Assembly (NCBI GenBank): GCA_030765725.1
Contig: JAVCDF010000001.1
Coordinates: forward strand, 212,837-276,836
DNA length: 64,000 nt
Reading direction: 5' to 3'
Source: Candidatus Chlorobium antarcticum
GTDB taxonomy: Bacteria; Bacteroidota; Chlorobiia; Chlorobiales; Chlorobiaceae
Within the stretch, counting starts at the first letter, position 1. Every line of letters starts with the position of its first letter. The position numbers and the translations under genes are program-made. Of this stretch, positions 13,524 to 22,260 are shown piece by piece. The notes below the pieces were generated by a model. It made no database searches, was not told where the DNA came from, and saw only the letters and a program-made list of their open reading frames with translations.

Positions 13524-14423
13524 TTATTGAGGTGACTGGAACCCATGGCCGCCAAACTCATGACGGAGAGCAGCAACCACTCGATCGGAAAAATTGTTAT
13601 CAGAACGCGAACGGTAGCGACGAAAAAGAGCCGTTGCAATGACAGGAACAGAAACATCCCGCTCAAGGGCGGCCTCCACAGTCCAGCGACCCTCACCCGA
13701 ATCCGCTATCGTGCCGTCGAGATAGCCAAGATTACCGTCTTTCTGAAATGCCTGCCGGGCAAGATCCATGAGCCAACCGCGAATAACCGACCCGTTCGCC
13801 CATACTTTTGACACCTTCTCCATGTCAAAACCGAACCCCCCTGCCTGCATAAGGTCGAACCCCTCCCCAATCGCCTGCATCATGCCATACTCAATACCGT
13901 TATGCACCATCTTTGCATAATGACCCGCCCCTGAAGGCCCCATATACCCATAACCGTCTGGAACGCAGAGATCACAAAGCAGGGGCTCTATGGCCAGATA
14001 GGCATCCTTATCACCCCCCACCATAGTACACGCGCCATGTCGGGCACCTTCAAGACCACCGCTCGTTCCTACATCAAGAAACCGTATACCCCGGGAAGCC
14101 AGCTCCATAGACCGACGCTGTGAATCCTGATACCGTGAATTGCCCCCGTCTACAACAATGTCTCCAGCCTGAAGCTGCGGCAGAAGATCCTGAATCGCTG
14201 CGTCCACCGCCTCACCCGCCGGCACCATCAGCCATATCATGCGGAGCGAGGAAAGCCTTGAGACAAGGTCTGCAACTGAAGCCGCCGGAATTGCACCAGC
14301 CTCCTCCATTCGACTTACCGCCTGCTCAGAAAGGTCATACACCACAAGCTCATGGCCATGTTCAAGCAGTTGCTGGGCCATATTGAACCCCATTTTACCA
14401 AGACCTATAAAACCTGCCTGCAT
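13524..14423 (-). CDS. gnd: 6-phosphogluconate dehydrogenase (short, YqeC type)
   Basis: Oxidative decarboxylation of 6-phosphogluconate to ribulose-5-phosphate. 299 residues, i.e. the short form without the C-terminal domain duplication of the enteric enzyme. The Rossmann loop [13 protein letters not shown] starts near residue 7, and the substrate-binding [11 protein letters not shown] and the catalytic stretch [19 protein letters not shown] are visible. First gene of the gnd-zwf pair; the two-step NADPH-forming route is thus encoded together. Confidence 0.94.
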   Translation of the reverse strand: MQAGFIGLGKMGFNMAQQLLEHGHELVVYDLSEQAVSRMEEAGAIPAASVADLVSRLSSLRMIWLMVPAGEAVDAAIQDLLPQLQAGDIVVDGGNSRYQDSQRRSMELASRGIRFLDVGTSGGLEGARHGACTMVGGDKDAYLAIEPLLCDLCVPDGYGYMGPSGAGHYAKMVHNGIEYGMMQAIGEGFDLMQAGGFGFDMEKVSKVWANGSVIRGWLMDLARQAFQKDGNLGYLDGTIADSGEGRWTVEAALERDVSVPVIATALFRRYRSRSDNNFSDRVVAALRHEFGGHGFQSPQ

Positions 14424-14595
14424 AAGAAGTTAATTGCATTAAAAAAACATATACCACATGCTACAGCAACCCTCTCTTTAGAAAACAATAAACCTATCAT
14501 GTAAATTCCCGAGCAGGCACTCAAATCCTCCCGAATCCCTGCTTCGTTCAGCCTCCTCAAGCATGGCCGAATGCGGAACCCTGGAAAGAGATTAA
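14424..14595. other. Intergenic region between gnd and the SDR gene
   Basis: 172 bp upstream of gnd, so it should hold the gnd-zwf promoter. I see no clear hairpin terminator. A 28-codon open frame on - (beginning MLEEAERSRDSGG) is too short and unsupported to call. Confidence 0.5.
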
Positions 14596-15375
14596 TTACT
14601 CTTTCTGCCCAAAAAGGATCCGTAAGGGCGCACCGACAAGCTTACCAATCATATCCGGCGGCGTCATTCTATTGATACAGTTGCCATGACGACGATTGCG
14701 GAGAATTTGCGCAGCAATATCCGCCGTGGCAGGAAACACATTCTCACCAAACACGGAGAGAAACAACCGGCCCTGCGTAGTCGCTCCGGCCGTTTCAGCC
14801 TGAAGATCCGTCCGGACGATACCGGGCACAATCGTACTGACTTTGACTGATGTGCTTCGGGCCTCTTCAATGAGCGAGCGTGAAAAATAGTGGACAGCCG
14901 CTTTGGCCGCGCCAAAAACACCCATCCCCTCAAGAATGCTCCCGTCCAACCCCTGCTCCTCCATATTGTATAAATGCCCGCCACCCTGAACAATCATGTT
15001 TCTCATGGCCACATAGGAGCCATTGAGGGTTCCGGTAAGAGTAACATCAACAGTCCCTGCTATTTCTTCATGCTCCAGTTTCCATAACGGCACCATCCGG
15101 TGTGCCGAAGCGACACTGTTGATCCAGATGTCAATGCGCCCGAATCTGTCAGCGGACTGCTGCCACAATGCTTCAACCTCGTCCAGAATCCCGACATCGC
15201 ACAGAACAGCAAGAAAACGCTCCCGAAAACCCGCCTCAGTCAGCTCTTTTTCAGCAGCCGCCAGACCTTCAGCACCTTCAGAGCCAACAGTCACATTACA
15301 TCCGGCAGCCAGAAACGCTCGAGCCAATCCAAAACCGATCCCTTTACTGCTTCCGGTAATAACAACAGTGGTCAT
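14596..15375 (-). CDS. Short-chain dehydrogenase, catalytic Tyr replaced by Phe
   Basis: 259-residue SDR. The cofactor loop TGSSKGIGFGLA starts at residue 7 and the core WINSVASAH and VSTIVPGIVRTDL segments are normal. The usual YxxxK active-site pair reads F154-GAA-K158 (TTT codon), so the catalytic tyrosine is missing. Overall pattern (RNMIVQGGGHLYNMEEQG, SRSLIEEA, TDLQAE) reminds me of NYC1/NOL-type chlorophyll b reductase-like SDRs; that is a resemblance only. It is third in a - strand run after the bchV-type gene and a small membrane protein (23 nt gap), which suggests a pigment-related role. Catalytic activity is uncertain. Confidence 0.8.
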   Translation of the reverse strand: MTTVVITGSSKGIGFGLARAFLAAGCNVTVGSEGAEGLAAAEKELTEAGFRERFLAVLCDVGILDEVEALWQQSADRFGRIDIWINSVASAHRMVPLWKLEHEEIAGTVDVTLTGTLNGSYVAMRNMIVQGGGHLYNMEEQGLDGSILEGMGVFGAAKAAVHYFSRSLIEEARSTSVKVSTIVPGIVRTDLQAETAGATTQGRLFLSVFGENVFPATADIAAQILRNRRHGNCINRMTPPDMIGKLVGAPLRILFGQKE

Positions 15376-15398
15376 GATAATCGTATTTGTGTTCCCCC

Positions 15399-15620
15399 CT
15401 AACGGCCAGAAACCTTTCTTTTATTGTGGCGCGCCTCAAGAAAAAATCCAAACAGGTAGGTAACAAGAAACCCGGCGAAGAGAACCGCAGCAAACACTGC
15501 GCGGTCGGTAGCAGTTTCAAGCTGGCCCGACTGCCATATCAGGGAAACAAGCACCAGCCAACCCAAACCAACCGAAAAAACAGCCCTGTTCCAGAGACCC
15601 TTGAAATTTCCAACAAGCAT
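15399..15620 (-). CDS. Small two-helix membrane protein
   Basis: 73 residues, not recognised. Two hydrophobic stretches (AVFSVGLGWLVLVSLIW and AVFAAVLFAGFLVTYLFGFFL) separated by a short polar turn, with a basic C-terminus (EARHNKRKVSGR). It lies between the bchV-type gene (61 nt) and the SDR gene (23 nt) on the same strand, so it is probably translated from the same message. Its small size and position suggest an accessory membrane protein; no function is assigned. Confidence 0.6.
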   Translation of the reverse strand: MLVGNFKGLWNRAVFSVGLGWLVLVSLIWQSGQLETATDRAVFAAVLFAGFLVTYLFGFFLEARHNKRKVSGR

Positions 15621-15681
15621 AATGATTCAGTTTACTTCATATTTCCAAAATAAGGGCCCGGCTTCGTCCCGAGACCGCACC

Positions 15682-16155
15682 TCATCTTCCTGCTACTGTT
15701 TTCAGACGGCGTTCATGGAGCTTTTCAAGAATAATCCGCACCAGATACTGGAGGGCATTGAGAACATAGGTGAAATATGCAAGAAATGCCTCCTGCACAA
15801 GCAGATCCTCTGAAGCACCCATGAAGGCAAGAACAAAATAGAGCAGGTGAAAAGCGGCCGCCAGAACACTGCCAATGTCCTCCCACAGGAACTCTTTTGA
15901 AAAAACCCACTGGTCAAATATCTCCTTCTCAAAGTATGCGCCGGTAACAAAGAGCAGGCCGAAAAGAAACGACTTGAACAATATGGCAACACTGACCCAG
16001 TAAAAACTGAACAGGCTACTGTCCATCGCATAGAGAGCTGTCACGCTTATTCCAATGAGAAAAACAATAAACTGTATGGGAGCAAGAATCAGCTGAACAT
16101 CGGTCCAGACGGAAGCGTTCCTTTTGGCGAGCTGATCGGGAGTGTAACGGGGCAT
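15682..16155 (-). CDS. bchV: 3-vinyl bacteriochlorophyllide hydratase (BchF/BchV family)
   Basis: Hydrates the C-3 vinyl group of the (bacterio)chlorophyllide ring to hydroxyethyl. The 157-residue membrane protein starts with the family signature [19 protein letters not shown] and continues with several membrane helices and the [20 protein letters not shown] segment, then [12 protein letters not shown]. The ATG at 16155 is chosen because MPRYTP is the conserved start; a TTG four codons upstream is possible. Green sulfur bacteria carry two paralogues, BchF and BchV. I prefer BchV because the divergent neighbour is a BchQ-type methylase, an arrangement I recall for bchV-bchQ; sequence alone does not decide it for me. 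Confidence 0.82.
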   Translation of the reverse strand: MPRYTPDQLAKRNASVWTDVQLILAPIQFIVFLIGISVTALYAMDSSLFSFYWVSVAILFKSFLFGLLFVTGAYFEKEIFDQWVFSKEFLWEDIGSVLAAAFHLLYFVLAFMGASEDLLVQEAFLAYFTYVLNALQYLVRIILEKLHERRLKTVAGR

Positions 16156-16363
16156 AGTCGGCAGCAACTGAAAATTTCAAAAACCTCAAAAAACCTCTTA
16201 ATATAGGAACTAATCACCAGAACCCAACCAGCATCCGACAGGGAGGCAACAGGAAAAAGAACCAGCCATTCCGAAAAGTGAACTGGATAATTTAATATAT
16301 TTAAATTATGCTCAGAATTCTTATCAGAAGAGAACCGCCGCAACTGCCACTGAATTTCAAATA

Positions 16364-17791
16364 ATGACCATCATGGCAACTGCTTCACTGGAAACTTCAT
16401 CGCTGGCCACCCGACCGCTCAGCATACTCCTTATTGCCCCAAAAGGGGAAAAAGACTCCAAAACCAACCAGAAGCCGCTGTTCCACATGGCTTTGGGTGT
16501 ACTTATAAGCATCAGTCCACCCGAACACCATATCGAAATAATAGATGAGCATTTCGGAGACACCATTGACTACAGCAAAAAGTACGACTTTGTAGCCATC
16601 ACCTCCCGCACTATTGATGCCTCAAGAGCCTACGACATAGCCGACCAGTTCCAACAGCATGGCCAGAAAGTCATACTTGGAGGTCTGCATGTATCATTCA
16701 ATCCCGATGAAGCGGCCCCCCACGCCGACACAATAGTCTGCGGTGAAGCGGAAAACCTTTGGAGTACCCTGCTCGAGGATGCCCAGTTGAACCGCCTCAA
16801 ACCGTCCTACAACGCAAAAGACTTTCCGCCGGTAACGGAAATAGCGCCCTTGGACTACAGGCGCATCGCTGCAGCTTCAAAACGGGGCAAGGTTGATGGC
16901 ACAAAATCCATTCCCATATACATAACCAGAGGCTGCCCATTCACCTGCACCTTCTGCGTCACGCCAAACTTCACAGGCAAACTCTACCGCACCCAGAAAC
17001 CCGAAGACCTGAAACGGCAGATTGAAGAAGCAAAAGAGATGTTTTTCCAGCAGAACGGGAAAAACTCAAAACCCTGGTTCATGCTGTGTGATGAAAACCT
17101 TGGCATCAGCAAAAAACGGCTCTGGGATGCACTCGATCTGCTCAAAGAGTGTAACATCAACTTCAGCGTCTTTTTCAGCATGAACTTTCTTGAAGATGAC
17201 GAAACCGTCAAGAAACTGGTAGATGCAGGATGCCTCATGGCGCTGGTAGGCTTTGAATCAATCAAACAGAGCACGCTTGAGGCATACAACAAAGGGCATG
17301 TCAACTCGGCAAGCAAAATAACCGAAGTAATTGAACGCTGCCGCCGGGCAGGGCTGAACATTCAGGGCAACTTTCTCATCAATCCGGATCTCGACTCCTA
17401 TGAAGACATGGATGACCTAGTGGAGTTCATAGGAAAAAACAATGTCTTCATGCCTATCATGCAAATCATCACCCCCTATCCGGGAACGACGATGTACCAT
17501 GAATACCGGGAGAAGGGGCTCATTACCGACGAAGACTGGGACAAATACAATGCAATGAACCTCGTCATTGAATCAAAAAAATACCCGCCCGTGGCATTCC
17601 AGCATAAATTCATGACGAGTTACTACGGCACATATTCCTGGAAAAAAATAATCAACCGGATACGAGCCAATCCCTACCCACTCCTCAACCTCATCACAAG
17701 CCTTGCGTTCAGGAAAAACCTTCATGAACAGCTTCGGACATTTGAAGAGAACCACCAGCTTCAAAAGACCAGAAAATTCAACATTCTTTAA
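16364..17791 (+). CDS. bchQ: Radical-SAM/B12 methyltransferase, BchQ type (C-8 methylation of antenna BChl)
   Basis: 475 residues. The N-terminal ~170 residues form a cobalamin-binding-like domain ([19 protein letters not shown]). The radical-SAM cluster motif is C191-PFT-C195-TF-C198, followed by a typical SAM barrel ([20 protein letters not shown]). In green sulfur bacteria such proteins (BchQ, BchR) add methyl groups to C-8 side chains and C-12 of BChl c/d/e; divergence from the bchV-type gene points to BchQ. BchE-like or BchR paralogues share the fold, so the exact position methylated is inferred. A second ATG at 16373 is also possible as start. Confidence 0.82.
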   Translation: MTIMATASLETSSLATRPLSILLIAPKGEKDSKTNQKPLFHMALGVLISISPPEHHIEIIDEHFGDTIDYSKKYDFVAITSRTIDASRAYDIADQFQQHGQKVILGGLHVSFNPDEAAPHADTIVCGEAENLWSTLLEDAQLNRLKPSYNAKDFPPVTEIAPLDYRRIAAASKRGKVDGTKSIPIYITRGCPFTCTFCVTPNFTGKLYRTQKPEDLKRQIEEAKEMFFQQNGKNSKPWFMLCDENLGISKKRLWDALDLLKECNINFSVFFSMNFLEDDETVKKLVDAGCLMALVGFESIKQSTLEAYNKGHVNSASKITEVIERCRRAGLNIQGNFLINPDLDSYEDMDDLVEFIGKNNVFMPIMQIITPYPGTTMYHEYREKGLITDEDWDKYNAMNLVIESKKYPPVAFQHKFMTSYYGTYSWKKIINRIRANPYPLLNLITSLAFRKNLHEQLRTFEENHQLQKTRKFNIL

Positions 17792-17810
17792 CCCTCAGTC
17801 ATCTAAAAAA

Positions 17811-17927
17811 ATGGAAACCCCATTCAACTACACCGCAATTATTGCCCCGGCAGCTTATTTCATATTCGGCGTTGTCATCGTCTTCATGCTCAACAAGTTT
17901 ATCGGCAAACAGAAGCCAACCCGATAA
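17811..17927 (+). CDS. 38-residue single-helix membrane peptide
   Basis: Starts METPFNYTAIIAPA, then a continuous hydrophobic helix (YFIFGVVIVFMLNKFIG) and a basic tail KQKPTR. It begins 20 nt after the bchQ stop with no clear ribosome site, as for several genes here. The positive-inside tail and good ATG make a real product plausible, resembling in shape the one-helix subunits of photosystems and cytochrome complexes. I do not recognise it, and its position between bchQ and the csmB-type gene is the main argument. Confidence 0.5.
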   Translation: METPFNYTAIIAPAAYFIFGVVIVFMLNKFIGKQKPTR

Positions 17928-18092
17928 CCCCCGTTAACGGAAAGAACTGCGAAGACACACGGAATTTTTAATGTTTGGCTCTTGGCTAAGATTATTTTAA
18001 TTTACTAAAAATAAGAGTGTTGCGGCCTTTAATCGCTACTGACGCAGTCTTCAACAGCAAACAGTTTTTTTTCAAACCAAACAACAACTACC
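17928..18092. promoter_or_regulatory. Upstream region of the csmB-type gene
   Basis: 165 bp, A+T-rich towards the gene (ttttaatttactaaaaataa near 17995), expected to hold the promoter of a strongly expressed chlorosome gene. I cannot name a -35/-10 pair with confidence, and there is no Shine-Dalgarno sequence before the ATG (CAACAACTACC precedes it). Confidence 0.35.
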
Positions 18093-18320
18093 ATGGCAAA
18101 CGAAACCAACAATGACTTCGCAGGCTCCATCAACGGCCTTCTTGAAACAGTAGGCAAGCTTGGACAGCAGCAGGTTGACATGCTCAACAGCGGCATCAAA
18201 ACCGCATCTGAAATGGCCGCTCCTCTTGGCAAAACCATGACCGACCTTGCAGGCAACGCTTTGAATGCAGTCAATCAGGTTCTGCAGAGCGTCTCTTCTG
18301 CAATCAGCGGCAAAAAATAA
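18093..18320 (+). CDS. csmB: Chlorosome envelope protein, CsmB/CsmF family
   Basis: 75-residue small protein of the chlorosome monolayer envelope. The pattern (NNDFAGSINGLLETVGKLG, AAPLGKTMTDLAGN, SVSSAISGKK end) and the length match the CsmB/CsmF family of green sulfur bacteria. CsmB is the second most abundant envelope protein; CsmF is a paralogue of nearly the same length, and I cannot exclude it. It is followed by a 34-bp perfect palindrome (terminator) and then csmE. Context with pigment genes supports the chlorosome assignment. Confidence 0.78.
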   Translation: MANETNNDFAGSINGLLETVGKLGQQQVDMLNSGIKTASEMAAPLGKTMTDLAGNALNAVNQVLQSVSSAISGKK

Positions 18321-18345
18321 AAAGCCCTGATACGGTTCCTTTCTC

Positions 18346-18383
18346 AAAGCACCTTGAGCCCTAGGGCTCAAGGTGCTTTTTTA
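18346..18383 (+). terminator. Terminator after the csmB-type gene
   Basis: Perfect palindrome with two 17-nt arms (18346-18362 AAAGCACCTTGAGCCCT and its exact complement at 18363-18379), directly followed by more T. Rho-independent terminator, probably with the middle bases as the loop; also likely to stabilise the 3' end of a short abundant mRNA. Confidence 0.9.
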
Positions 18384-18470
18384 TTTGGTTCAGCTGGAAT
18401 GTTTCCCTAAATTCCTGTAAAGAAACTATTGGTAAGTAACTACCATTTTCAAGAGAAAGGAACAGTAGCT

Positions 18471-18725
18471 ATGGATAAATTCGCAGGCGCATTCACACAG
18501 TGGGCAGTGGCATTTGGCAGGTTCACAGAGATCTTCACCGATGGCCATTGGTGGACAATGGGCGACTACATGGAAAATGTAGGAAAGACAACCAAGCGTC
18601 TCCTTAAAAATGCATACCCGTATATCAACGACGGTGGATCAGCAGGCGTAATGCGTGGTTCGTCACCCGAAGTATCAGGATATGCAAGGCCGACCAAGTC
18701 AGTTGGAAAACGATTTGAGGATTGA
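18471..18725 (+). CDS. csmE: Chlorosome envelope protein CsmE (CsmA paralogue)
   Basis: 84-residue CsmA-family protein. It keeps the helix with the GHW motif (H26), equivalent to the BChl a-binding histidine of CsmA, and the C-terminal tail [15 protein letters not shown], which in CsmA is removed by processing. I start at MDKFAGAF (ATG 18471), preceded by AGAAAGGAA at 18453-18461; the in-frame ATG further upstream gives an unlikely leader and lies within the gap. The gene sits after the csmB terminator and has its own terminator. The other CsmA-family copy, csmA, is 33 kb away in this window. Confidence 0.88.
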   Translation: MDKFAGAFTQWAVAFGRFTEIFTDGHWWTMGDYMENVGKTTKRLLKNAYPYINDGGSAGVMRGSSPEVSGYARPTKSVGKRFED

Positions 18726-18746
18726 GCGCCGGACATAAAGGAATTA

Positions 18747-18778
18747 AAAAAACGGGATAAACATCCCGTTTTTTTTTG
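18747..18778 (+). terminator. Terminator after csmE
   Basis: Hairpin AACGGGAT-AAAC-ATCCCGTT with A-run before and a run of T after it (18751-18778); stem 8 bp extended by A/T pairs. It separates csmE from the convergent glycosyltransferase gene. Confidence 0.9.
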
Positions 18779-18832
18779 CCCACTCAAACCTGCCGGGGCC
18801 TTCATTATTGATTACCGCACCGGTACCCTTCT

Positions 18833-19951
18833 TCAGGAAATCATAGCTTTATAGGCATCAATAAGGGCTCCATTCACAGCCGACCACGACTGCCGTTCAG
18901 CATAGGCAAGCCCTTTTTTCCTCTGTCGTTCCAGAGTATCAGACGAATCAAGCAGTTCACGGCACCGGTCAAAAAAGTCATCCACATCCCCGGCACGGGC
19001 AACAAGACCCCCACCCGAAAGCTCAACAATATCCCTGCAGCCGCCAATATCAGACACCACCGCGAGCAGACCGGATGAAACAGCCTCAAGAGCCACATTG
19101 CAGAACGCTTCGGTAGTGGAGGGAAAAAGAAAAATATCACCGCTGGCATAGGCCCGAGGGAGCTCACTGCCCGTCAGGTATCCGGTAAACACCGCCTCCG
19201 GCATATGACTTCTGAGCTCATCCTCCTCAGGCCCCGACCCGATCATGACAAACCGGACCCGATCTCCAAGCCCCTCACGGATAAACCGTTCATACAGATC
19301 CATCACCACACGGATATCCTTGTACCAGACAAACCGTCCTGCAAAAACAAACACCGTTCTGCCCTCGGCACGCCACTCCTTCCGCAGTGCAAGGGAGCGC
19401 CGTGCGGGATTGAAAAGATCACGGTCGATCCCTCTTGACCAGATGCCGACAGTGCGGATTCCTTTTTCCAGAAGCTTCTCACGGACAATCTCATTTGGTG
19501 CCAGCACGGTATTGCAGCTGTTGTAAAACCAGACGAGATAGCGCCAAAGAGCCGGAGCAGCGAACCCAAGCCTATAATAAGCAAGATATGAGGGGAAATC
19601 GGTATGATATGCGGAAGCAACCGGTAGCGACCGCTCTCTAGCATAGAGAAGAAACTTCCGGCCGATAATGTCAGGGGTGGAAATATGGACAATATCAGGA
19701 GCAAACGCATCTAGCTGGCTGCGGGTCTCCGACAAAAAAAAACCAAGCCTGTAATCCGGATAAAGAGGGATTGGCACAGAGGGCATCCGGTGAACCTCAA
19801 CCCCGTCATGATCTGCTCCTTCCGCAACATCAGGAGACCAGACAATAACCTCGTGACCGTTTTTTCTGAACGATGAAACCAGCTGATAGATTGATTTTAC
19901 AGCGCCGTCTTTGTCCTTGACATATGTTCCGGCGTACAAAGCAATCTTCAT
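18833..19951 (-). CDS. Glycosyltransferase family 4 protein
   Basis: 372-residue GT-B fold glycosyltransferase. The N-terminal domain begins MKIALYAGTYVKDKDGAVKS; the C-terminal domain has FVFAGRFVWYKDI and the nucleotide-sugar motif EAFCNVALEAVSSGLLAVVS near residues 285-305 (E-x7-E). Start MKIALYAG is standard. It is last in a - strand series patatin, YbaK, GT4, though gaps are 60-120 nt. The pattern resembles SQD2/MgtA-like lipid or mannosyl transferases, so a membrane glycolipid or surface glycan role is plausible but not shown. Confidence 0.85.
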   Translation of the reverse strand: MKIALYAGTYVKDKDGAVKSIYQLVSSFRKNGHEVIVWSPDVAEGADHDGVEVHRMPSVPIPLYPDYRLGFFLSETRSQLDAFAPDIVHISTPDIIGRKFLLYARERSLPVASAYHTDFPSYLAYYRLGFAAPALWRYLVWFYNSCNTVLAPNEIVREKLLEKGIRTVGIWSRGIDRDLFNPARRSLALRKEWRAEGRTVFVFAGRFVWYKDIRVVMDLYERFIREGLGDRVRFVMIGSGPEEDELRSHMPEAVFTGYLTGSELPRAYASGDIFLFPSTTEAFCNVALEAVSSGLLAVVSDIGGCRDIVELSGGGLVARAGDVDDFFDRCRELLDSSDTLERQRKKGLAYAERQSWSAVNGALIDAYKAMIS

Positions 19952-20029
19952 GACAGGCGTTTCAATTCAGGCGGTTCTTCATCGGCATGATACAAAGGTA
20001 ACACTTCCTCCCGAAAAAAACATCATGCC

Positions 20030-20509
20030 TCAGGGAGTTCCCTTTTCCTTCATGGCCAACCGCCCCACCACCGGACTTACCAGCCGCCTGAAATCCCTGT
20101 ATGGAAGACGCAGCAGTTCAGTATGAGCTCCTGCATTGAAAGCAATTTCATCATCCTCCTCAAGCTCTTCAGAAACATAGACTTCCATACCATACAGATT
20201 CCCGAATGGAGGCATTGCACCTGGTTCACATTCAGGAAAAAGGTCGCTGAACTCCTCTTCATCGGCAAGAACAATATCCTCTATTCCAGCCAGTTTCTGC
20301 AGAAGAACGAAATCAATTTGACGGGAAGCGGGAAGCACCACCATGACAATTCTTCCCCTTATTTTCACCATAACGGTTTTCGCCAGCTCCCTGCCGGGCA
20401 CATGGGCGGCAGCGGCAATCTCCTGTGCCGTGTAGGCCGGTGAATGGCTGACAACAAAGTAACGGACCGAGTGGCTGTCAAGGTACTCCCGCAATCTCTT
20501 GATAGGCAT
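20030..20509 (-). CDS. YbaK/ProX-type aminoacyl-tRNA deacylase domain protein
   Basis: 159 residues of the YbaK/EbsC editing-domain family, which hydrolyses mischarged aminoacyl-tRNA. The pattern HSPAYTAQEIAAAAHVPGRELAKTV, the lysine in AKTVMVK and the PPFGNLYG segment are family-typical. The ATG of MPIKRLREYL is chosen because AGGGAG lies 9 nt upstream; the open frame extends 32 codons further without similarity. Which amino acid is edited cannot be told. Neighbour genes (patatin, GT4) are unrelated. Confidence 0.82.
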   Translation of the reverse strand: MPIKRLREYLDSHSVRYFVVSHSPAYTAQEIAAAAHVPGRELAKTVMVKIRGRIVMVVLPASRQIDFVLLQKLAGIEDIVLADEEEFSDLFPECEPGAMPPFGNLYGMEVYVSEELEEDDEIAFNAGAHTELLRLPYRDFRRLVSPVVGRLAMKEKGTP

Positions 20510-20626
20510 AATGCAACTCCCTGTTGTCTGGTTGAAGTCGGCTTCAGTACGACCTCTTTGCTTTTTAAAGCTACGGTTTTCAGAAACTGAATCCAACTCT
20601 GCCAATGCACTCCCCCAAAAAAGCCC

Positions 20627-21391
20627 TCATGAGGAGCCAAGCACCTTCATTGCCTCACAGTACCCGGCCTCGATGAGATCGGGAATCTGCGCCATATCGA
20701 CCAGATTGAAACCCGACAGGTCGGGAGCTATGCACATGTCCGCTGTAGCGGTCTGCATGCGGGTCGTATTGGTGATGGCGCTGTAAAAAGAGTTCAGGAG
20801 AAGTCCGACGATATTCTCCGGGCGGCTGAAGGCATGACGGGCAAGCAAGTCAACACAGATAACAGGGCTGAGGCTATGCTCCACAAGAGGTGAAACAGGC
20901 ACATTCTCCATCAGCATACCGTCCACAAGCAAGGCACCGGCATAGTCCACCGGCCGAAACAGACCGGGAATGCAGCAGCTGGCCATCACGGCCATTGCCA
21001 CATCCCCCTTCTCCAAAACAACTTTCCTTCCCATAGAGATGTCTGTAGCAATAATGACAAGGGGAATCGCGGCATCCTCAATGTTTTTATGCCCGAGAAG
21101 GTCGTTGACAACACTCCCGAACTTTTTGTTCGAAAGCAGGCCAAACTGCGAAATCGAGGGGCCCGAAAGGTCCAGCCAATCGAGATCGGATACGGCTTCG
21201 GCTATCTCCTGCCAGCCTTTCCCAAACGCAAGCAAGGCAGCGACAAACGAGCCGATGCTGGTTCCACTGACCATGGCTGGCACCAGCCCAAGACGGTCAA
21301 ACGCCTTGAGCACTCCTATATGTGCGGCGCCCAGCACAGCCCCGCCGCCCAATGCCAGTCCCAGCTGCTGCCGCTTTAGCTCTTGCTTCAT
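20627..21391 (-). CDS. Patatin-like phospholipase (RssA type)
   Basis: 254-residue patatin-fold acyl hydrolase. The oxyanion loop is [14 protein letters not shown] (residues 11-24), the nucleophile elbow is GTSIG with S45, and the catalytic Asp is in [13 protein letters not shown]. Cytosolic or peripheral membrane location is expected (no signal peptide). Substrate unknown; family members release fatty acids from phospholipids. Starts [11 protein letters not shown]. Confidence 0.87.
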   Translation of the reverse strand: MKQELKRQQLGLALGGGAVLGAAHIGVLKAFDRLGLVPAMVSGTSIGSFVAALLAFGKGWQEIAEAVSDLDWLDLSGPSISQFGLLSNKKFGSVVNDLLGHKNIEDAAIPLVIIATDISMGRKVVLEKGDVAMAVMASCCIPGLFRPVDYAGALLVDGMLMENVPVSPLVEHSLSPVICVDLLARHAFSRPENIVGLLLNSFYSAITNTTRMQTATADMCIAPDLSGFNLVDMAQIPDLIEAGYCEAMKVLGSS

Positions 21392-21482
21392 AAATATTCC
21401 ACCATAGGAGAACCCTTTGCTGTAACAATGCAGTTGCCTACATTACAAAAAAATAATTGACAACCAGTCTTCCCTGAAAACA

Positions 21483-22250
21483 ATGGAATGGATCACGCAG
21501 CCCGAAGCCTGGGTAGCCCTGGCAACCCTTACCGCTCTTGAGATTGTCCTTGGCATTGACAATATCATCTTCATATCCATCATTGCCAACCGCCTCCCCA
21601 AACACCAGCGTGAAAAAGGCAGAACGATCGGGCTTGCACTTGCCATGCTCACCCGAATTATGCTGCTGCTCTCCATCAGCGTCATCATGGGGCTGACAGC
21701 ACCCCTCTTCACCTTCTTGAGCCATCATATTTCAGGACGGGACCTTATTCTTATTTCTGGAGGACTCTTTCTGCTGGCCAAAAGCACCCATGAAATCCAT
21801 CAGAGCCTTGAGGGAATTGAAGAGGACTCCAAAACCCGCAGCACAGGCAACTTCCTTTTCACAATGCTGCAGATAGCCCTGCTCGACATCGTCTTCTCGC
21901 TCGACTCCGTCATCACCGCAGTCGGCCTTGCCCGCGACCTCCCGGTCATGATTATCGCCATCATGATATCCGTCGGAATCATGATGCTCGCTGCAAAAGG
22001 AATCAGCGAATTTGTTGAACAGCACCCGACAATCAAAATGCTTGCCCTCAGCTTTCTGATACTTGTAGGCGTCACCCTGCTTGCCGAAGGAGCTGACTAT
22101 GAAATACCTAGGGGCTACATCTATTTCGCCATGGCCTTTTCAGTGTCGGTGGAAATGCTCAACATCCGACTCCGTGCAAGAAAAACAGAACCCGTCCATC
22201 TACACCCTTCACTCCCTACAGACGCAAAGACGCAGGAAGAAACCGACTGA
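21483..22250 (+). CDS. TerC/YoaE-family membrane protein
   Basis: 255-residue integral membrane protein with about seven helices. The family signature LEIVLGIDNIIFISI (residues 19-33) and the second acidic motif LLDIVFSLDSVITAVGLA are present; both put Asp/Glu within membrane helices, as in the TerC metal-ion transporter family (tellurite resistance, manganese export). It diverges from the patatin gene and converges on the SpoU methylase with 10 nt between stops. Substrate is not readable. Confidence 0.9.
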   Translation: MEWITQPEAWVALATLTALEIVLGIDNIIFISIIANRLPKHQREKGRTIGLALAMLTRIMLLLSISVIMGLTAPLFTFLSHHISGRDLILISGGLFLLAKSTHEIHQSLEGIEEDSKTRSTGNFLFTMLQIALLDIVFSLDSVITAVGLARDLPVMIIAIMISVGIMMLAAKGISEFVEQHPTIKMLALSFLILVGVTLLAEGADYEIPRGYIYFAMAFSVSVEMLNIRLRARKTEPVHLHPSLPTDAKTQEETD

Positions 22251-22260
22251 GAACAGCCGG

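Noticed and set aside
14424..14595. 28-codon open frame MLEEAERSRDSGG upstream of gnd
   Set aside because: Very short, no ribosome site seen, no family recognised.
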